Part shown: positions 44,625 through 56,042 of the stretch, in pieces | Numbering within the stretch: position 1 is the first letter of the stretch | Layout of the letters: every line of letters begins with the position of its first letter | NCBI RefSeq assembly: GCF_000478925.1 | Contig: NZ_AP013072.1 | Coordinates: 1,652,501-1,716,500, forward strand | Direction of reading: 5' to 3' | From: Streptococcus anginosus subsp. whileyi MAS624 | Lineage (GTDB): Bacteria; Bacillota; Bacilli; Lactobacillales; Streptococcaceae | Length of the DNA: 64,000 bases | Program-made: the position numbers and the translations under genes | The notes under the pieces: model-generated | Told to the model about the DNA's origin: nothing | What the model saw: the letters and a program-made list of their open reading frames with translations, nothing else | Databases searched by the model: none

Positions 44625-45383
44625 TTACTTTCTCCAACTAATCAAAACATACATCAGACTTGACCCAAACATATCTGCAAGAGCATGTACGAGGAAGAAA
44701 GGCAAGAGATTTTTAACCTTATATTTGTAAAGAAAATAATAGAGAAGTCCAAAACCAACACCGATTGTCAGTGCCCAGAGCATTCCTTGATAGGTATGGA
44801 AAGAAACGCGAATGATTGTCGAATAAAGAAGAACCCACCACTTATATTTATCTCTAACTGAGGTCAATAAACCTAAGAAGAAAAATTCTTCATAGAAGCC
44901 ATTGAGCAAAGCATAGAGAATAGCCATAGGTGTCAAATCAATAAATTTGCGGAAAATTTCCGTCAGATCAATATATTTCCACAATTGCGGATCAAAATAA
45001 TTGTATTCTCCGCTAAGGGTGGTCACTGTATCCGCGAGAATCCCCATAACCGCAAAGATAAAGGGAACCCAAAAGAGCACAGACCACGATAGATGAATTA
45101 GCAACTGCTTAAAGTCAAAACGGCGAAGTATTAAATAGGCTATCGTCAAAGCTAACATGAGAATCTGCAATTCTAAATTACTGGAATAAGCTACTCCGTC
45201 ACTTGCTGTTTTACTAGCTGTATCTGTTACTGCTGCCGTAGTGGACGGTGACAAGCTCGCAAGATAAAGTTCCGTTGAGCGATAGATAAATTGTCCAAAT
45301 AGCAGGGCTGTCACAATGACAATATCAAACCATTTCAAATACTTCAACGGCTGAGACGGACGAATTTTTGCTAAAAGATTCAC
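44625..45383 (-). CDS. CPBP-family intramembrane glutamic protease
   Basis: 252 residues, six to seven helices. CPBP motifs: YEEFFFLGLLTSV (catalytic Glu), VSFHTYQGML and LVHALADMFG. The start is a GTG with GAAAGG upstream. Its substrate is unknown; relatives take part in bacteriocin immunity or membrane-protein processing. A second CPBP gene, at 17292, sits in a different kind of operon. Confidence 0.87.
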   Translation of the reverse strand: MNLLAKIRPSQPLKYLKWFDIVIVTALLFGQFIYRSTELYLASLSPSTTAAVTDTASKTASDGVAYSSNLELQILMLALTIAYLILRRFDFKQLLIHLSWSVLFWVPFIFAVMGILADTVTTLSGEYNYFDPQLWKYIDLTEIFRKFIDLTPMAILYALLNGFYEEFFFLGLLTSVRDKYKWWVLLYSTIIRVSFHTYQGMLWALTIGVGFGLLYYFLYKYKVKNLLPFFLVHALADMFGSSLMYVLISWRK

Positions 45384-45489
45384 GATACATTCCTTTCATG
45401 AAACGAAATGATTTAGTGACTACCAAATCTTGCTAAACTTAAACCTTATACTTATAAATCTATCAAATAAACCTTAAAATTTTATTATT

Positions 45490-46161
45490 CTAAGGTTTAT
45501 CTAATGCTTTCTTTACACGAAAGGTCAATGTTTCCTTATCAAAATCCAATTTTAATTCATATTTCCCTGCTTCGTTAGGCGCAATATAACCTAAAATCAC
45601 TAGAGCATCTACAAAAATATCGCGTCGTTTTTGCATCAGCTCAGTTTTTCGACCATATTTTAAGAGGAAGGTCGTCATATATTTTAAAGCATACTCAGGA
45701 TTTACATCTCCTACCAAGTCATAGAGTTTTTGTTGCTGATTGATCAATGGATATTGTTGTTTCAGCCTGTAAAAATAATTGGAAAGCGTCAACTGCTCTC
45801 TGAGAAAATCCGTTTTTTCTACTAAAATAGCTTGGTTTGTTTGATTGGTTAAATGCGTCTCAAAACGCATATTCAGCAATTCTTGATAAAGAGGACTATC
45901 ATCTCGCACAAAGACTTCCTGATCCAAAGACAAAGCCGTCACATTTTCCAACAGAGGAACGCTTTGATGATAGCGTTTATTTTCCCGAAGCACATAGCCT
46001 GCCTTGATATAATCCTCTATAGAGCGATCAATATTGGGAAAATTTGCAAACTCACGCTTTATCTCTCGCAAAGTAACATCGTCATGTTGATTTAAGTAAT
46101 TTATCAATTCATGAAAAAAGGGCTGACGTGTCAAACGACTGGGATTGATTACTTTAATCAT
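45490..46161 (-). CDS. DUF1803 protein
   Basis: 223 residues, soluble and mixed alpha/beta, beginning MIKVINPSRLTRQPFFHELI. It matches DUF1803 proteins that stand near ppaC in streptococci. No catalytic motif is evident. It overlaps the YiiX-like gene by 8 bases, with AAAGGAAG upstream of its ATG, so the two are coupled. Confidence 0.8.
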   Translation of the reverse strand: MIKVINPSRLTRQPFFHELINYLNQHDDVTLREIKREFANFPNIDRSIEDYIKAGYVLRENKRYHQSVPLLENVTALSLDQEVFVRDDSPLYQELLNMRFETHLTNQTNQAILVEKTDFLREQLTLSNYFYRLKQQYPLINQQQKLYDLVGDVNPEYALKYMTTFLLKYGRKTELMQKRRDIFVDALVILGYIAPNEAGKYELKLDFDKETLTFRVKKALDKP

Positions 46162-46666
46162 CTAATCTTCCTTTGTAAACTAATTTTTCGGATTGAGCCA
46201 ATTGGCTAGGATTGGTTCCCGGCTGATGAAGAGGAACAGCTAGCCCCAATTCCTTGTAATACTGCTGCCAAAAAGGAGCAACTTCCTCATCTTCATCACC
46301 GAACTGCATAGCAATAGTTTCAAAAATGGGGAGGACTTCCGCAATATATTCAGAACAGTAAAAACCTGTCGTATTTGGATAAAAGCTATTATTATAAGGC
46401 TTGTAAAGATGCTGCTCCGCTCTTTCCCAGACAGCTTTCGCATCTATGTCAGGAAAAGCATAAACGGCATAGCATTCATCAACCTGTAAAAACTCTTCTA
46501 TCGGCTGCTTTATGACCCCTTGCTCACTTGTCGCATGGTACATCCAGCCGTCAAAAAAGATTGCCACATGGTTATACCGCCCAGTTGATTGCTGAATAGC
46601 TTCTGCCATATCAGATTGACTAGACACAAAAAGCAAATCCCCGTTTTGTAAATCTTGAGTTTTCAT
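46154..46666 (-). CDS. YiiX/YebB-like NlpC/P60-superfamily hydrolase
   Basis: 170 residues. GDLLFVSSQSD near the start, YNHVAIFFDGWMYHA (His) and GFYCSEYIAEVL (Cys) give the circularly permuted Cys-His layout of YiiX/DUF830 enzymes. Members are thought to be amidases or peptidases, sometimes acting on wall material. No signal peptide is seen. The ATG lies 6 bases past a TACAAT -10 (46673-46678) and has no ribosome site, so the mRNA is probably leaderless. Confidence 0.8.
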   Translation of the reverse strand: MKTQDLQNGDLLFVSSQSDMAEAIQQSTGRYNHVAIFFDGWMYHATSEQGVIKQPIEEFLQVDECYAVYAFPDIDAKAVWERAEQHLYKPYNNSFYPNTTGFYCSEYIAEVLPIFETIAMQFGDEDEEVAPFWQQYYKELGLAVPLHQPGTNPSQLAQSEKLVYKGRLDD

Positions 46667-46680
46667 AGAACTATTGTATC

Positions 46681-46706
46681 AAAAAAGGAGCCGAAACTCC
46701 CTTTTT
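46681..46706 (-). terminator. Terminator of ppaC
   Basis: AAAAAGGGAG / CTCCTTTTTT stem with loop TTTCGG on the minus strand, 10 bases past the ppaC stop. The same T-run runs directly into the extended -10 of the next gene. Confidence 0.85.
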
Positions 46707-46715
46707 GTTCTATTC

Positions 46716-47651
46716 TTAAGCATTAAAACTTTCTGTTAATTGCGGAACGACTTGTTTCTTACGAGAAACAGCTCCAGCAAGGAAAGCGTGGTTGTTTTCA
46801 AGAACAAAGTTGAAAGCTGCTTCTACCTTGTCCATATTGCAACCGATTGCCAGAATTTCCGAGTTTGAATTAACAATGTCAGTAATCATTAAAACAAAGT
46901 CAGAATAACCATTGGCTGCGTTTGTTTTTTCAATAGCTGCTTCCAGTTCAGCTTGACGTTCTAAGACTTCTGCAATATCAACTGTGTTGACTTGTGCTAC
47001 ACGAACTTGGTTTCCGTTTAATTCAAATGTTTTAGCATCAATATCAATCAATTCCTCGGCTGTTTTGCTTGCTAAGTTCGTTCCAGCTTTAAGCATAGCC
47101 AAACCGTATTTTTCCAAATTCACACCAGCCAATTCAGCTAATTCTGGAGCAATGACCTTATCACTTGGATGTGTAGTAGGTGATTTCAAAAGAAGAGTGT
47201 CTGAAATCAAACCTGAGAGCATTAGACCTGCGAGTTCTTTTGGTACAGCTACACCAGATTCTTTAAACATGCGATAAACGATAGAAGAAGCTGAACCAAC
47301 AGGCTCCAAACGCATATAAAGTGGGCTGGCTGTTTCAAAATTCGCTACACGGTGATGATCCACAACGCCATACACTTCTACTTCTGCAATGTCAGAAATA
47401 GATTGTTGAAATTCATTGTGGTCTGTTAAAATAACTTGCTCAACTCCCTCTGCCTTTGCAGATGTCACCACACGCGGTGCTTTTACACCAAAAGTATCCA
47501 AGACAAACGCTGTTTCTTCATTTGGTTCTCCCAAAGCAACTGCTTCTGTGTCCAAGCCATAAGCTTCACGCGCAAGATAAGCAAAGGCCACAGCTGAGCC
47601 AATCGCATCTGAATCTGGATTTTGATGACCGAAAACTAAAATTTTAGACAT
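46716..47651 (-). CDS. ppaC: Manganese-dependent inorganic pyrophosphatase
   Basis: 311 residues of the DHH family (family II pyrophosphatase): [26 protein letters not shown] (DHH), and the C-terminal [14 protein letters not shown] substrate-binding motif. It hydrolyses pyrophosphate with Mn2+ and so drives biosynthesis. Monocistronic, followed by a terminator. Confidence 0.96.
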   Translation of the reverse strand: MSKILVFGHQNPDSDAIGSAVAFAYLAREAYGLDTEAVALGEPNEETAFVLDTFGVKAPRVVTSAKAEGVEQVILTDHNEFQQSISDIAEVEVYGVVDHHRVANFETASPLYMRLEPVGSASSIVYRMFKESGVAVPKELAGLMLSGLISDTLLLKSPTTHPSDKVIAPELAELAGVNLEKYGLAMLKAGTNLASKTAEELIDIDAKTFELNGNQVRVAQVNTVDIAEVLERQAELEAAIEKTNAANGYSDFVLMITDIVNSNSEILAIGCNMDKVEAAFNFVLENNHAFLAGAVSRKKQVVPQLTESFNA

Positions 47652-47726
47652 GATCGTACCTCGTAAACTTTTTATATATTTTATTTTAGCACAATTTTAA
47701 GATTTTCACAAATAGAGGAATAGAAA

Positions 47727-47770
47727 AGCACTTAATCGTCAGTTTTTCTATCTAACTTCTTAGGTGCTGG
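47727..47770 (-). terminator. Probable terminator of pflA
   Basis: AGCACCTAA / TTAAGTGCT arms around a long loop on the minus strand, followed by TTTTCTATT. It lies 26 bases past the pflA stop. Confidence 0.5.
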
Positions 47771-47795
47771 TCAACATTTCACTTTCTACTTTTGA

Positions 47796-48593
47796 TCAAC
47801 TATTATGTATGCGATTCATATACTCTGTATAGGATTCGGTTTTCATGAGTTCTTTGGCATTTTTTACTCGGTCAGCAGTTGGTGGTTTAATACCTTCTAA
47901 TGGATAAGGAATTCCTAATTCACGCCATTTAAATTCTCCCATTGTATGATAAGGTAGCACTTCAAATTTATCAACTGTTTTTAACGTTTTGACAAACTCA
48001 CCTAATTCTTTTAAGTCGTCATCACGGTCTGTTAACGTTGGAACCAAAACATGGCGAATCCACATTGGAACACCTTTATCAGATAAATATTTTGCACATT
48101 CCAAAATATTTTTATTGGTGTGCCCTGTCACAAATTTATGCTGGGCATCATTGATTTCTTTAATATCCAGCAACACTAAATCTGTCACTTCAAGCAGGCG
48201 ATCAAAAACTTTGAGATACTCTGGTGTATTGCGGAACGGCATCGCACAAGTATCTAAAGTGCAATGAATTCCCAATTCTTTAGCTTTGGTAAAAAGTGCA
48301 GTCACAAAATTAATCTGCAAAAGAGCTTCACCACCACTTACTGTAATCCCACCTTTTTTACCCCAAAAGCCACGATAACGAAGCGCTTCTTGCAAAACGT
48401 CTTCAACCGTTCGCTCTCTTGAATTATTGGTTTCCATTGCCCATGTATCTGGATTGTGGCAATATTGGCAACGCATTTTACAACCCTGTAAAAAGACAAT
48501 GAAACGGATACCAGGCCCATCAACAGCTCCAAAACTTTCAGTCGAATGGACCATACCTGTTACTTTTCCATAATCAATGACTTCTTTTTCCAT
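47796..48593 (-). CDS. pflA: Pyruvate formate-lyase-activating enzyme
   Basis: 265 residues, radical SAM. CKMRCQYCHNPDTW holds the three cysteines of the 4Fe-4S cluster; KGGITVSGGEALLQ is the SAM-binding GGE motif; TCAMPF and the later KEINDAQHKFVTGH follow the family. It makes the glycyl radical in pyruvate formate-lyase during anaerobic fermentation. GAGGATAAG precedes the ATG at 48593; a longer frame to 48659 lacks a site. Confidence 0.95.
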   Translation of the reverse strand: MEKEVIDYGKVTGMVHSTESFGAVDGPGIRFIVFLQGCKMRCQYCHNPDTWAMETNNSRERTVEDVLQEALRYRGFWGKKGGITVSGGEALLQINFVTALFTKAKELGIHCTLDTCAMPFRNTPEYLKVFDRLLEVTDLVLLDIKEINDAQHKFVTGHTNKNILECAKYLSDKGVPMWIRHVLVPTLTDRDDDLKELGEFVKTLKTVDKFEVLPYHTMGEFKWRELGIPYPLEGIKPPTADRVKNAKELMKTESYTEYMNRIHNS

Positions 48594-48714
48594 CGTCTTA
48601 TCCTCTTGAAAACGTTTTATAATACTATTATAACACTTCTTTTCTAGATAGAGGGACAATTTGTCTATTTTTTAGAAAATAATCTGTTTTTCAGTTTCAT
48701 TTTCAATGTTTTTC

Positions 48715-48746
48715 AAAAAAACGAGAGAATCTTAAAACTCTCTCGT
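48715..48746 (-). terminator. Terminator of the wall-anchored nuclease gene
   Basis: ACGAGAGA / TCTCTCGT stem; on the minus strand the run TTTTTTTGAAAAA follows. Confidence 0.85.
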
Positions 48747-48759
48747 TCATCTATTCCTT

Positions 48760-50970
48760 TTAATCCGTCACTTTCTTTCGCCAAAGGAGGGTTGCACTTA
48801 GGATGACAAGTCCTACAACAACGACTTCAGCGCCTGTTGTTCCTGTAGATGGTAAAATCCTCTTTTTAGTTAGTTTATCATCTTTATTTGGTGGCATTGT
48901 GGTGTCACCAGAAGGTTTTGGTTCAGTTGATTGTGTCGGTGTCGTATTACCTTTCTTCTGACTAAAATCAAGCTGTGCAATAACGGGATCGTGATCTGAC
49001 GCCCGACCGTGTTCTTCCATAAAGGAAGCATTGATATGAACTGGTGAGAATACTGTTTTATCTGCAATATTTTTTGAAACAAAGATATTGTCTAAACTTT
49101 GATTGCTACCACGGTAAAAATAAGAATAGCGGTCTGCTGCGTCGTGATTCAGCATCATATTGACTAATTCATTACCAGCCACTGCTTTGGCAGTTTCTGA
49201 AAATTCAAAGTCATTAAAGTCACCAGTTAAGACAAACTTCAAATTAGGATTTTGCTTTAAACCTTCTTTGACAAAAGCGTTCAACAGCTTCCCTTGCTCA
49301 ATCCGCTGTGCTAATGTATTTTGCACTGCTGGTTGTTTAGAACCATATACTGCATCATCACCGAGTTTGGATTTTAAATGATTGGCAATCACGACAATAT
49401 GCTCGCCCTTAAATTCAAACTCTGCTGCTAAAGATTTTCGAACTTTCGTAAAGGCTGGATTGGTTGGATCGATCCTTGCAGGATTTTTCACCAAATGCCC
49501 ATCTTTGAAGGCAGCTGCTTCTGTGCTACTTCCTGCTTCACGCTCAACTAACTTCACTCGTTGAGGATTATACAAGTAAGCCACACGAATATTGGAACCG
49601 GGTTTTCCTCCGTCTGCACCATCAACAGGAGCTACTTCGACATACTTATACTCTTTGCCGCCTAATTGTTTAATCTTAGCGGCTAACTTTTCCCCGCTTT
49701 TAACACCACTTACTGTGCCGTCATTGACACTTCCATTATTGTCTTGAACTTCTATAAGGGTAATAATATCTGGACTGTGAATTTCGTTGATAAAAGATTT
49801 AGCAATTTTGTCTACTTTTGCATCAGGCGTCTCACCTGCTGCATTGTTTGCTGAGAAGTTTTCAATATTATAAGAAGCAATAGTCAATTTATCTTCACTT
49901 GGATAAATCTTAGAAACCTCTCTTTGTAGACCGCCATCTTGCAGATCTGGCAACTTCGTTGGCTCCAACTTATAAACCTTGCTGCGATAAGTTACAACAC
50001 CAGAAACATCTTCATTAAAGTAATCTTTAGCTTTTGCAATATATTTATTCCCAACATAAACGGGGATAGTTGCTGTATTTTGGACATTAGGACGAAGGTT
50101 GACACCACCGATATTATTGAGCGGCAGCGCTTGATAACCAGCCGGCAAAAGATAAACATCTCCTCGATATTGTGGGCCAAGTACACGAGGTTTTTTTACT
50201 GTTGTCAACATACCCTCCAGACTTTCCCAATAATCCAATGCATCATGTTCTGGATCATAAGTAGTCGGAGTATTATCCACGATATCTTTTGGCATACGAT
50301 CTGAAATATTGACTGGAGCTGGTAATGCCGCTGTTCCGTCTTTTGTTACCTTTGAAGCTATCAATTGCGTGACAGTTAAGCTATCAGCTGGTTTTTTAAA
50401 TTGTTGCCCCGGACGGACGCTGAGTGACTCCATGTAACCTTCTTTAACTTCACCTTCAATCGTCAATCGGTCTCCAACGGCTACTTTTTCCTTTGAAACT
50501 ACATAGATAGCATCTGAAGTCTTTGTGTTCCCGTCGGCTTTGATGTCTTGTGTATAAAAGCCATATTGATCCGTTTTAGTGACGACTACACTTGACACGC
50601 GCACCTTTTTCCCATTATAAGGCGATTCATGCGCTTCGCCTTGAATTTGACCAATATTGGCTACCTCGGTAAATTCAGAAGTAGTAGCTCCTGCTTCACT
50701 GCTTGAAGCTTCTGTCTTAGGTGCTTCTTCGCTTGTGCTACTCGGCTCATTCGTACTACTCGTACTGCTTGCTGAACTTTCAGAAGTTGTTTCTGATGAT
50801 TGCGACTGAGTTGTCGAAGCAACAGAACTAGACTTTGAAGTCGTTGTTACAGAAGTTTCTGAACTTGAAGAGCTCGCCTCATTTGCCTGAACAATAGGAC
50901 TTAGAACGCTACTAGCTAACAAAATAGCTGTCGCAAACAATACAGGCAATTGTTTTGAAGTTTTTTTCAT
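48760..50970 (-). CDS. LPXTG wall-anchored nuclease (endonuclease/exonuclease/phosphatase family)
   Basis: 736 residues: Sec signal ending near VQANE, a Ser/Thr-rich linker (about 30-100), an OB-like domain of the YhcR type (VANIGQIQGEAHESPYNGK), a nuclease domain with IASYNIENFSAN, LIEVQDNNGS, VIANHLKS, LTGDFNDFE and RASDHDPVIAQL, then a spacer and LPSTG, a hydrophobic stretch and a basic tail for sortase. It resembles SWAN of S. sanguinis and SsnA of S. suis, which degrade DNA, including neutrophil traps. Its promoter overlaps a cre-like site. Confidence 0.9.
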   Translation of the reverse strand: MKKTSKQLPVLFATAILLASSVLSPIVQANEASSSSSETSVTTTSKSSSVASTTQSQSSETTSESSASSTSSTNEPSSTSEEAPKTEASSSEAGATTSEFTEVANIGQIQGEAHESPYNGKKVRVSSVVVTKTDQYGFYTQDIKADGNTKTSDAIYVVSKEKVAVGDRLTIEGEVKEGYMESLSVRPGQQFKKPADSLTVTQLIASKVTKDGTAALPAPVNISDRMPKDIVDNTPTTYDPEHDALDYWESLEGMLTTVKKPRVLGPQYRGDVYLLPAGYQALPLNNIGGVNLRPNVQNTATIPVYVGNKYIAKAKDYFNEDVSGVVTYRSKVYKLEPTKLPDLQDGGLQREVSKIYPSEDKLTIASYNIENFSANNAAGETPDAKVDKIAKSFINEIHSPDIITLIEVQDNNGSVNDGTVSGVKSGEKLAAKIKQLGGKEYKYVEVAPVDGADGGKPGSNIRVAYLYNPQRVKLVEREAGSSTEAAAFKDGHLVKNPARIDPTNPAFTKVRKSLAAEFEFKGEHIVVIANHLKSKLGDDAVYGSKQPAVQNTLAQRIEQGKLLNAFVKEGLKQNPNLKFVLTGDFNDFEFSETAKAVAGNELVNMMLNHDAADRYSYFYRGSNQSLDNIFVSKNIADKTVFSPVHINASFMEEHGRASDHDPVIAQLDFSQKKGNTTPTQSTEPKPSGDTTMPPNKDDKLTKKRILPSTGTTGAEVVVVGLVILSATLLWRKKVTD

Positions 50971-51033
50971 ATATTCTCCTTTACATCATAATTTGGAAAT
51001 CAAATTTCCTTGAGATGTATTTCTACCGTAATT

Positions 51034-51071
51034 ATTATAAATAAAACAAAAGGATAATGCAAGCGCTTTCT
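51034..51071 (-). promoter_or_regulatory. Nuclease-gene promoter with a cre-like site
   Basis: TTGCAT (51057-51062), 17-bp spacer and TATAAT (51034-51039) on the minus strand. AGAAAGCGCTTGCA (51058-51071) overlaps the -35 and has 12 of 14 matches to the cre consensus TGWAANCGNTNWCA, so CcpA may link the nuclease to carbon supply. Confidence 0.6.
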
Positions 51072-51083
51072 CTTGGGTTTTAA

Positions 51084-51112
51084 AAAATCGGCTGAATGAT
51101 TCAGTCGATTTT
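51084..51112 (-). terminator. Terminator of treA
   Basis: AAAATCGACTGAA / TTCAGCCGATTTT with a 3-base loop on the minus strand, then TT and A residues. It lies between the treA stop and the nuclease promoter. Confidence 0.88.
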
Positions 51113-51129
51113 AGGATTTATTGCTGCAT

Positions 51130-52761
51130 TTAGTGTTTATTTACAATAATTGCCAAACTTTCATAAGGTCTTAAGGTTACAACTTCTGCTGTTTGAGTTT
51201 CTTCATAATTAGAAAGGAGCACTTCGCCATTTTGATACTCTGGTAAAATATCTATCGTAATCGGATTTGGATAGAAGTTATTGAGTACCAAAAGTTTTTC
51301 GTCACCTAATTGACGCTCAAAAGCATAAATCTGTGAGCTGTCTTCATAAGCTGGTTGATAGCTGCCTTCGGCAATAATAGGAAGTTCCTTGCGAAGGGCA
51401 ATCAGTTTTTGATAGAAAGTGAAAATCGGTCCTTGCATCTCATTTTCAACATTGATTTCAGGATAAGATTTCCCTGCTTTGAGCCAAGGAGTGCCTGTCG
51501 TAAAGCCAGCATTTGCTGAATCACCCCACTGAATGGGAGTGCGAGAATTATCGCGAGATTTGGCCTGAATAATTGCAAAAGCTTCTTCTGGTGTTTTGCC
51601 TTGCTCCAGCAGCATCTGATAGGCATTGATAGATTCCACATCCACATAATCTGCCATAGAGTCATAGTCTGGATCCACCATGCCGATTTCTTCTCCCATA
51701 TAAATATATGGCGTTCCGCGAGACAGATGAATGCTGGCCGCAAGCATGGTTGCTCCTTCATTGCGGAAATGCTGAACATCAACAAAACGATTTAAGGCAC
51801 GTGGCTGATCATGATTGTTCCAAAATAGAGCACTCCAGCCATCATGGTCACTCATTTCCTTGCCCCACGTATGAAAAAGACGGTTGAGCTCCTCGAAATC
51901 AAATTTTTTCAAGCTCCATTTTTGACCATTTTCATAATCCACCTTCAAATGATGGAAATTAAAGGCCATAGACAATTCGTGACGTGCCGGATCTGTATAG
52001 AGAATGCAGTTTTCAATAGTAGTCGCACTCATTTCTCCGACAGTTATAAATGAGTCAGCCTGTCCGAAAGTCGCTTCATTCAGCATGTGCAGGTAGTCAT
52101 GTACAATGGGCTTGTCCGTATAGGCAGGCTTACCATCATTTTCCGGACAGTTTTCCAACACCTCATCTTTTCCAATCAGATTGATGACATCAAAGCGAAA
52201 ACCCTTGACACCCTTGTTCCGCCAAAAATTGACAACTTTGAAAAGTTCTTCGCGGACATGAGGATTGCGCCAGTTGAGATCAGCCTGCGTCACATCAAAG
52301 AGATGCAGGTAGTACTTGCCAGTGTCGCCAAAAGGTGCCCAGGCGCTGCCGCCAAACTTAGACAACCAGTCTGTCGGCTCATCACGCAGAAAGAAAAAAT
52401 CTTGGTAGTACGGATCGCCAGCTAAAGCTTTTTGAAACCATTCATGCTCGGTCGAGCAATGATTTAAGACCATATCCAGCATAAAGTCAATGCCGTATTC
52501 TTTCCCAACTTGAACCATCTCTTCAAAGTCAGACATCGTCCCAAAAAGAGGGTTGACAGCCGTATAATCTGAAATATCATAACCATTATCACGCTGCGGG
52601 CTGGGATAGAAAGGATTGAGCCAGACCATATCCACTCCTAATTCTTTGAGGTAAGGAATTTTCTCAATAATGCCTTGAAAATCTCCTATCCCATTTCCGG
52701 TCGTGTCTTTAAATGATTTTGGATAAATTTGATAGACGACTTTTGTCTTATCTAATGCCAT
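51130..52761 (-). CDS. treA: Trehalose-6-phosphate hydrolase
   Basis: 543 residues of GH13: VVYQIYPKSFKDTTGNGIGD, MVLNHCSTEHEW, FRFDVINLIGKDE (nucleophile Asp), TVGEMSATT (acid Glu) and FWNNHDQPRALNRF. It splits trehalose 6-phosphate into glucose and glucose 6-phosphate. AAGGAAG precedes the ATG. It follows treP on the same strand after a 205-base gap containing a partial GC-rich hairpin near 52789-52820 and nothing else recognised. Confidence 0.95.
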   Translation of the reverse strand: MALDKTKVVYQIYPKSFKDTTGNGIGDFQGIIEKIPYLKELGVDMVWLNPFYPSPQRDNGYDISDYTAVNPLFGTMSDFEEMVQVGKEYGIDFMLDMVLNHCSTEHEWFQKALAGDPYYQDFFFLRDEPTDWLSKFGGSAWAPFGDTGKYYLHLFDVTQADLNWRNPHVREELFKVVNFWRNKGVKGFRFDVINLIGKDEVLENCPENDGKPAYTDKPIVHDYLHMLNEATFGQADSFITVGEMSATTIENCILYTDPARHELSMAFNFHHLKVDYENGQKWSLKKFDFEELNRLFHTWGKEMSDHDGWSALFWNNHDQPRALNRFVDVQHFRNEGATMLAASIHLSRGTPYIYMGEEIGMVDPDYDSMADYVDVESINAYQMLLEQGKTPEEAFAIIQAKSRDNSRTPIQWGDSANAGFTTGTPWLKAGKSYPEINVENEMQGPIFTFYQKLIALRKELPIIAEGSYQPAYEDSSQIYAFERQLGDEKLLVLNNFYPNPITIDILPEYQNGEVLLSNYEETQTAEVVTLRPYESLAIIVNKH

Positions 52762-52966
52762 TTGTCTTCCTTTTCTATTTCTAAAAGAAAGAGGCGGGGC
52801 TTACGCTCCTCCCCTTTATCGTTACTGTTATTCTTCGCTACGAGCCTTTGTATCTCTCGTTAAGAGGATGCTACTTGGATTTCTAGCAGTGAGGCAAATG
52901 GATTACTGAGATAAATTTGTCTATTCGTTAGAAAAATCCTGCTCATCATAGCTCGTATCAAACATT

Positions 52967-55117
<2,151 letters not shown>

Positions 55118-55158
55118 TTATTTAGTTGTATGCTAAAAAGAAAACAAGTGAGGATATC

Positions 55159-55869
55159 ATGAAAAAATATGAACAAATTTTTAAACTCTTAGAACAAGAT
55201 ATTCTAAACGAGAAATATCAGATGAATGATTATCTTCCTAGCGAACACGAACTTGTCCAGGCCTACAAGGTCAGCCGTGACACGATTCGTAAATCGCTTG
55301 ATTTGCTTCAAAAAGCTGGTCTCATTCAAAAAATGAGAGGTCAAGGCTCTAAAGTCATCCAACAAGAACAGATTGACTTTCCCGTTTCCAACCTAACTAG
55401 TTACCAAGAACTTGTCCGGCAACATGGAATGAATTCTAAAACCAATGTCATACAGTTAGAAAAAATTACAGTTGATAAAAAATTATCCAGTCTTACTGGT
55501 TTTCCTGAATACCGTCTGGTGTGGCGGATTATTCGCCAAAGGGTCGTTGACGGGATTGCCTCCGTCTTGGATATTGATTACCTTGATAAGAGTTTTGTCC
55601 CTTCTATTAGCCGTGAAATTGCAGAGCATTCAATTTATGCTTATTTAGAAGATGAACTGGGACTACACATTTCTTACGCCCAAAAAGAAATCACAATTGA
55701 TCCAGCCACTAATCGCGATAAAATATTGATGAACATTGGAAATGACCACCATGTCGTCTCTGTCAAATCAAAAGTCTATCTTGCAGACGGACAGCAATTT
55801 CAGTTTACAGATAGTCGTCATAAACTCGAAAAATTCCGTTTCGTTGACTTCTCCAAACGGCAAAAATGA
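55159..55869 (+). CDS. treR: Trehalose operon repressor, GntR/UTRA family
   Basis: 236 residues: N-terminal GntR winged helix (DYLPSEHELVQAYKVSRDTIRKSLDLL) and a C-terminal UTRA ligand domain (LVWRIIRQRVVDGIASVLDIDYLD). It should release treP-treA when trehalose 6-phosphate binds. GTGAGGATATC precedes the ATG at 55159; a longer frame to 55126 has no site. Divergent from treP. Confidence 0.94.
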   Translation: MKKYEQIFKLLEQDILNEKYQMNDYLPSEHELVQAYKVSRDTIRKSLDLLQKAGLIQKMRGQGSKVIQQEQIDFPVSNLTSYQELVRQHGMNSKTNVIQLEKITVDKKLSSLTGFPEYRLVWRIIRQRVVDGIASVLDIDYLDKSFVPSISREIAEHSIYAYLEDELGLHISYAQKEITIDPATNRDKILMNIGNDHHVVSVKSKVYLADGQQFQFTDSRHKLEKFRFVDFSKRQK

Positions 55870-55913
55870 TCATGACCCTTCACAAAATTCACTCTTCAAT
55901 ATTAAAAATAGCC

Positions 55914-55958
55914 AAAAAGGAAGAATGTCGTTGTCATCGATCTGCTTCCTTTATTTTT
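55914..55958 (+). terminator. Terminator after treR
   Basis: AAAGGAAG / CTTCCTTT stem with a 21-base loop, followed by ATTTTTA. Confidence 0.65.
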
Positions 55959-56011
55959 AATGTCATTCACATATTTATAAAAAGTAAAGTAAACTTATCA
56001 ATTTTTGAAAA

Positions 56012-56042
56012 ACGAAAGAAGCTGAGATCATTTCTCAACTTC
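56012..56042 (-). terminator. Terminator overlapping the CorC-like stop codon
   Basis: GAAGTTGAGA / TCTCAGCTTC stem, followed on the minus strand by TTTCGTTTTT. The TGA stop lies in the loop and the last codons form the 5' arm. Confidence 0.8.

Noticed and set aside
44625..45383. Bacteriocin operon around the second CPBP gene
   Set aside because: No double-glycine peptide, ABC peptidase or sensor gene is visible nearby.
52762..52966. Small gene between treP and treA
   Set aside because: No frame with a start and ribosome site; only a partial GC-rich hairpin is seen.
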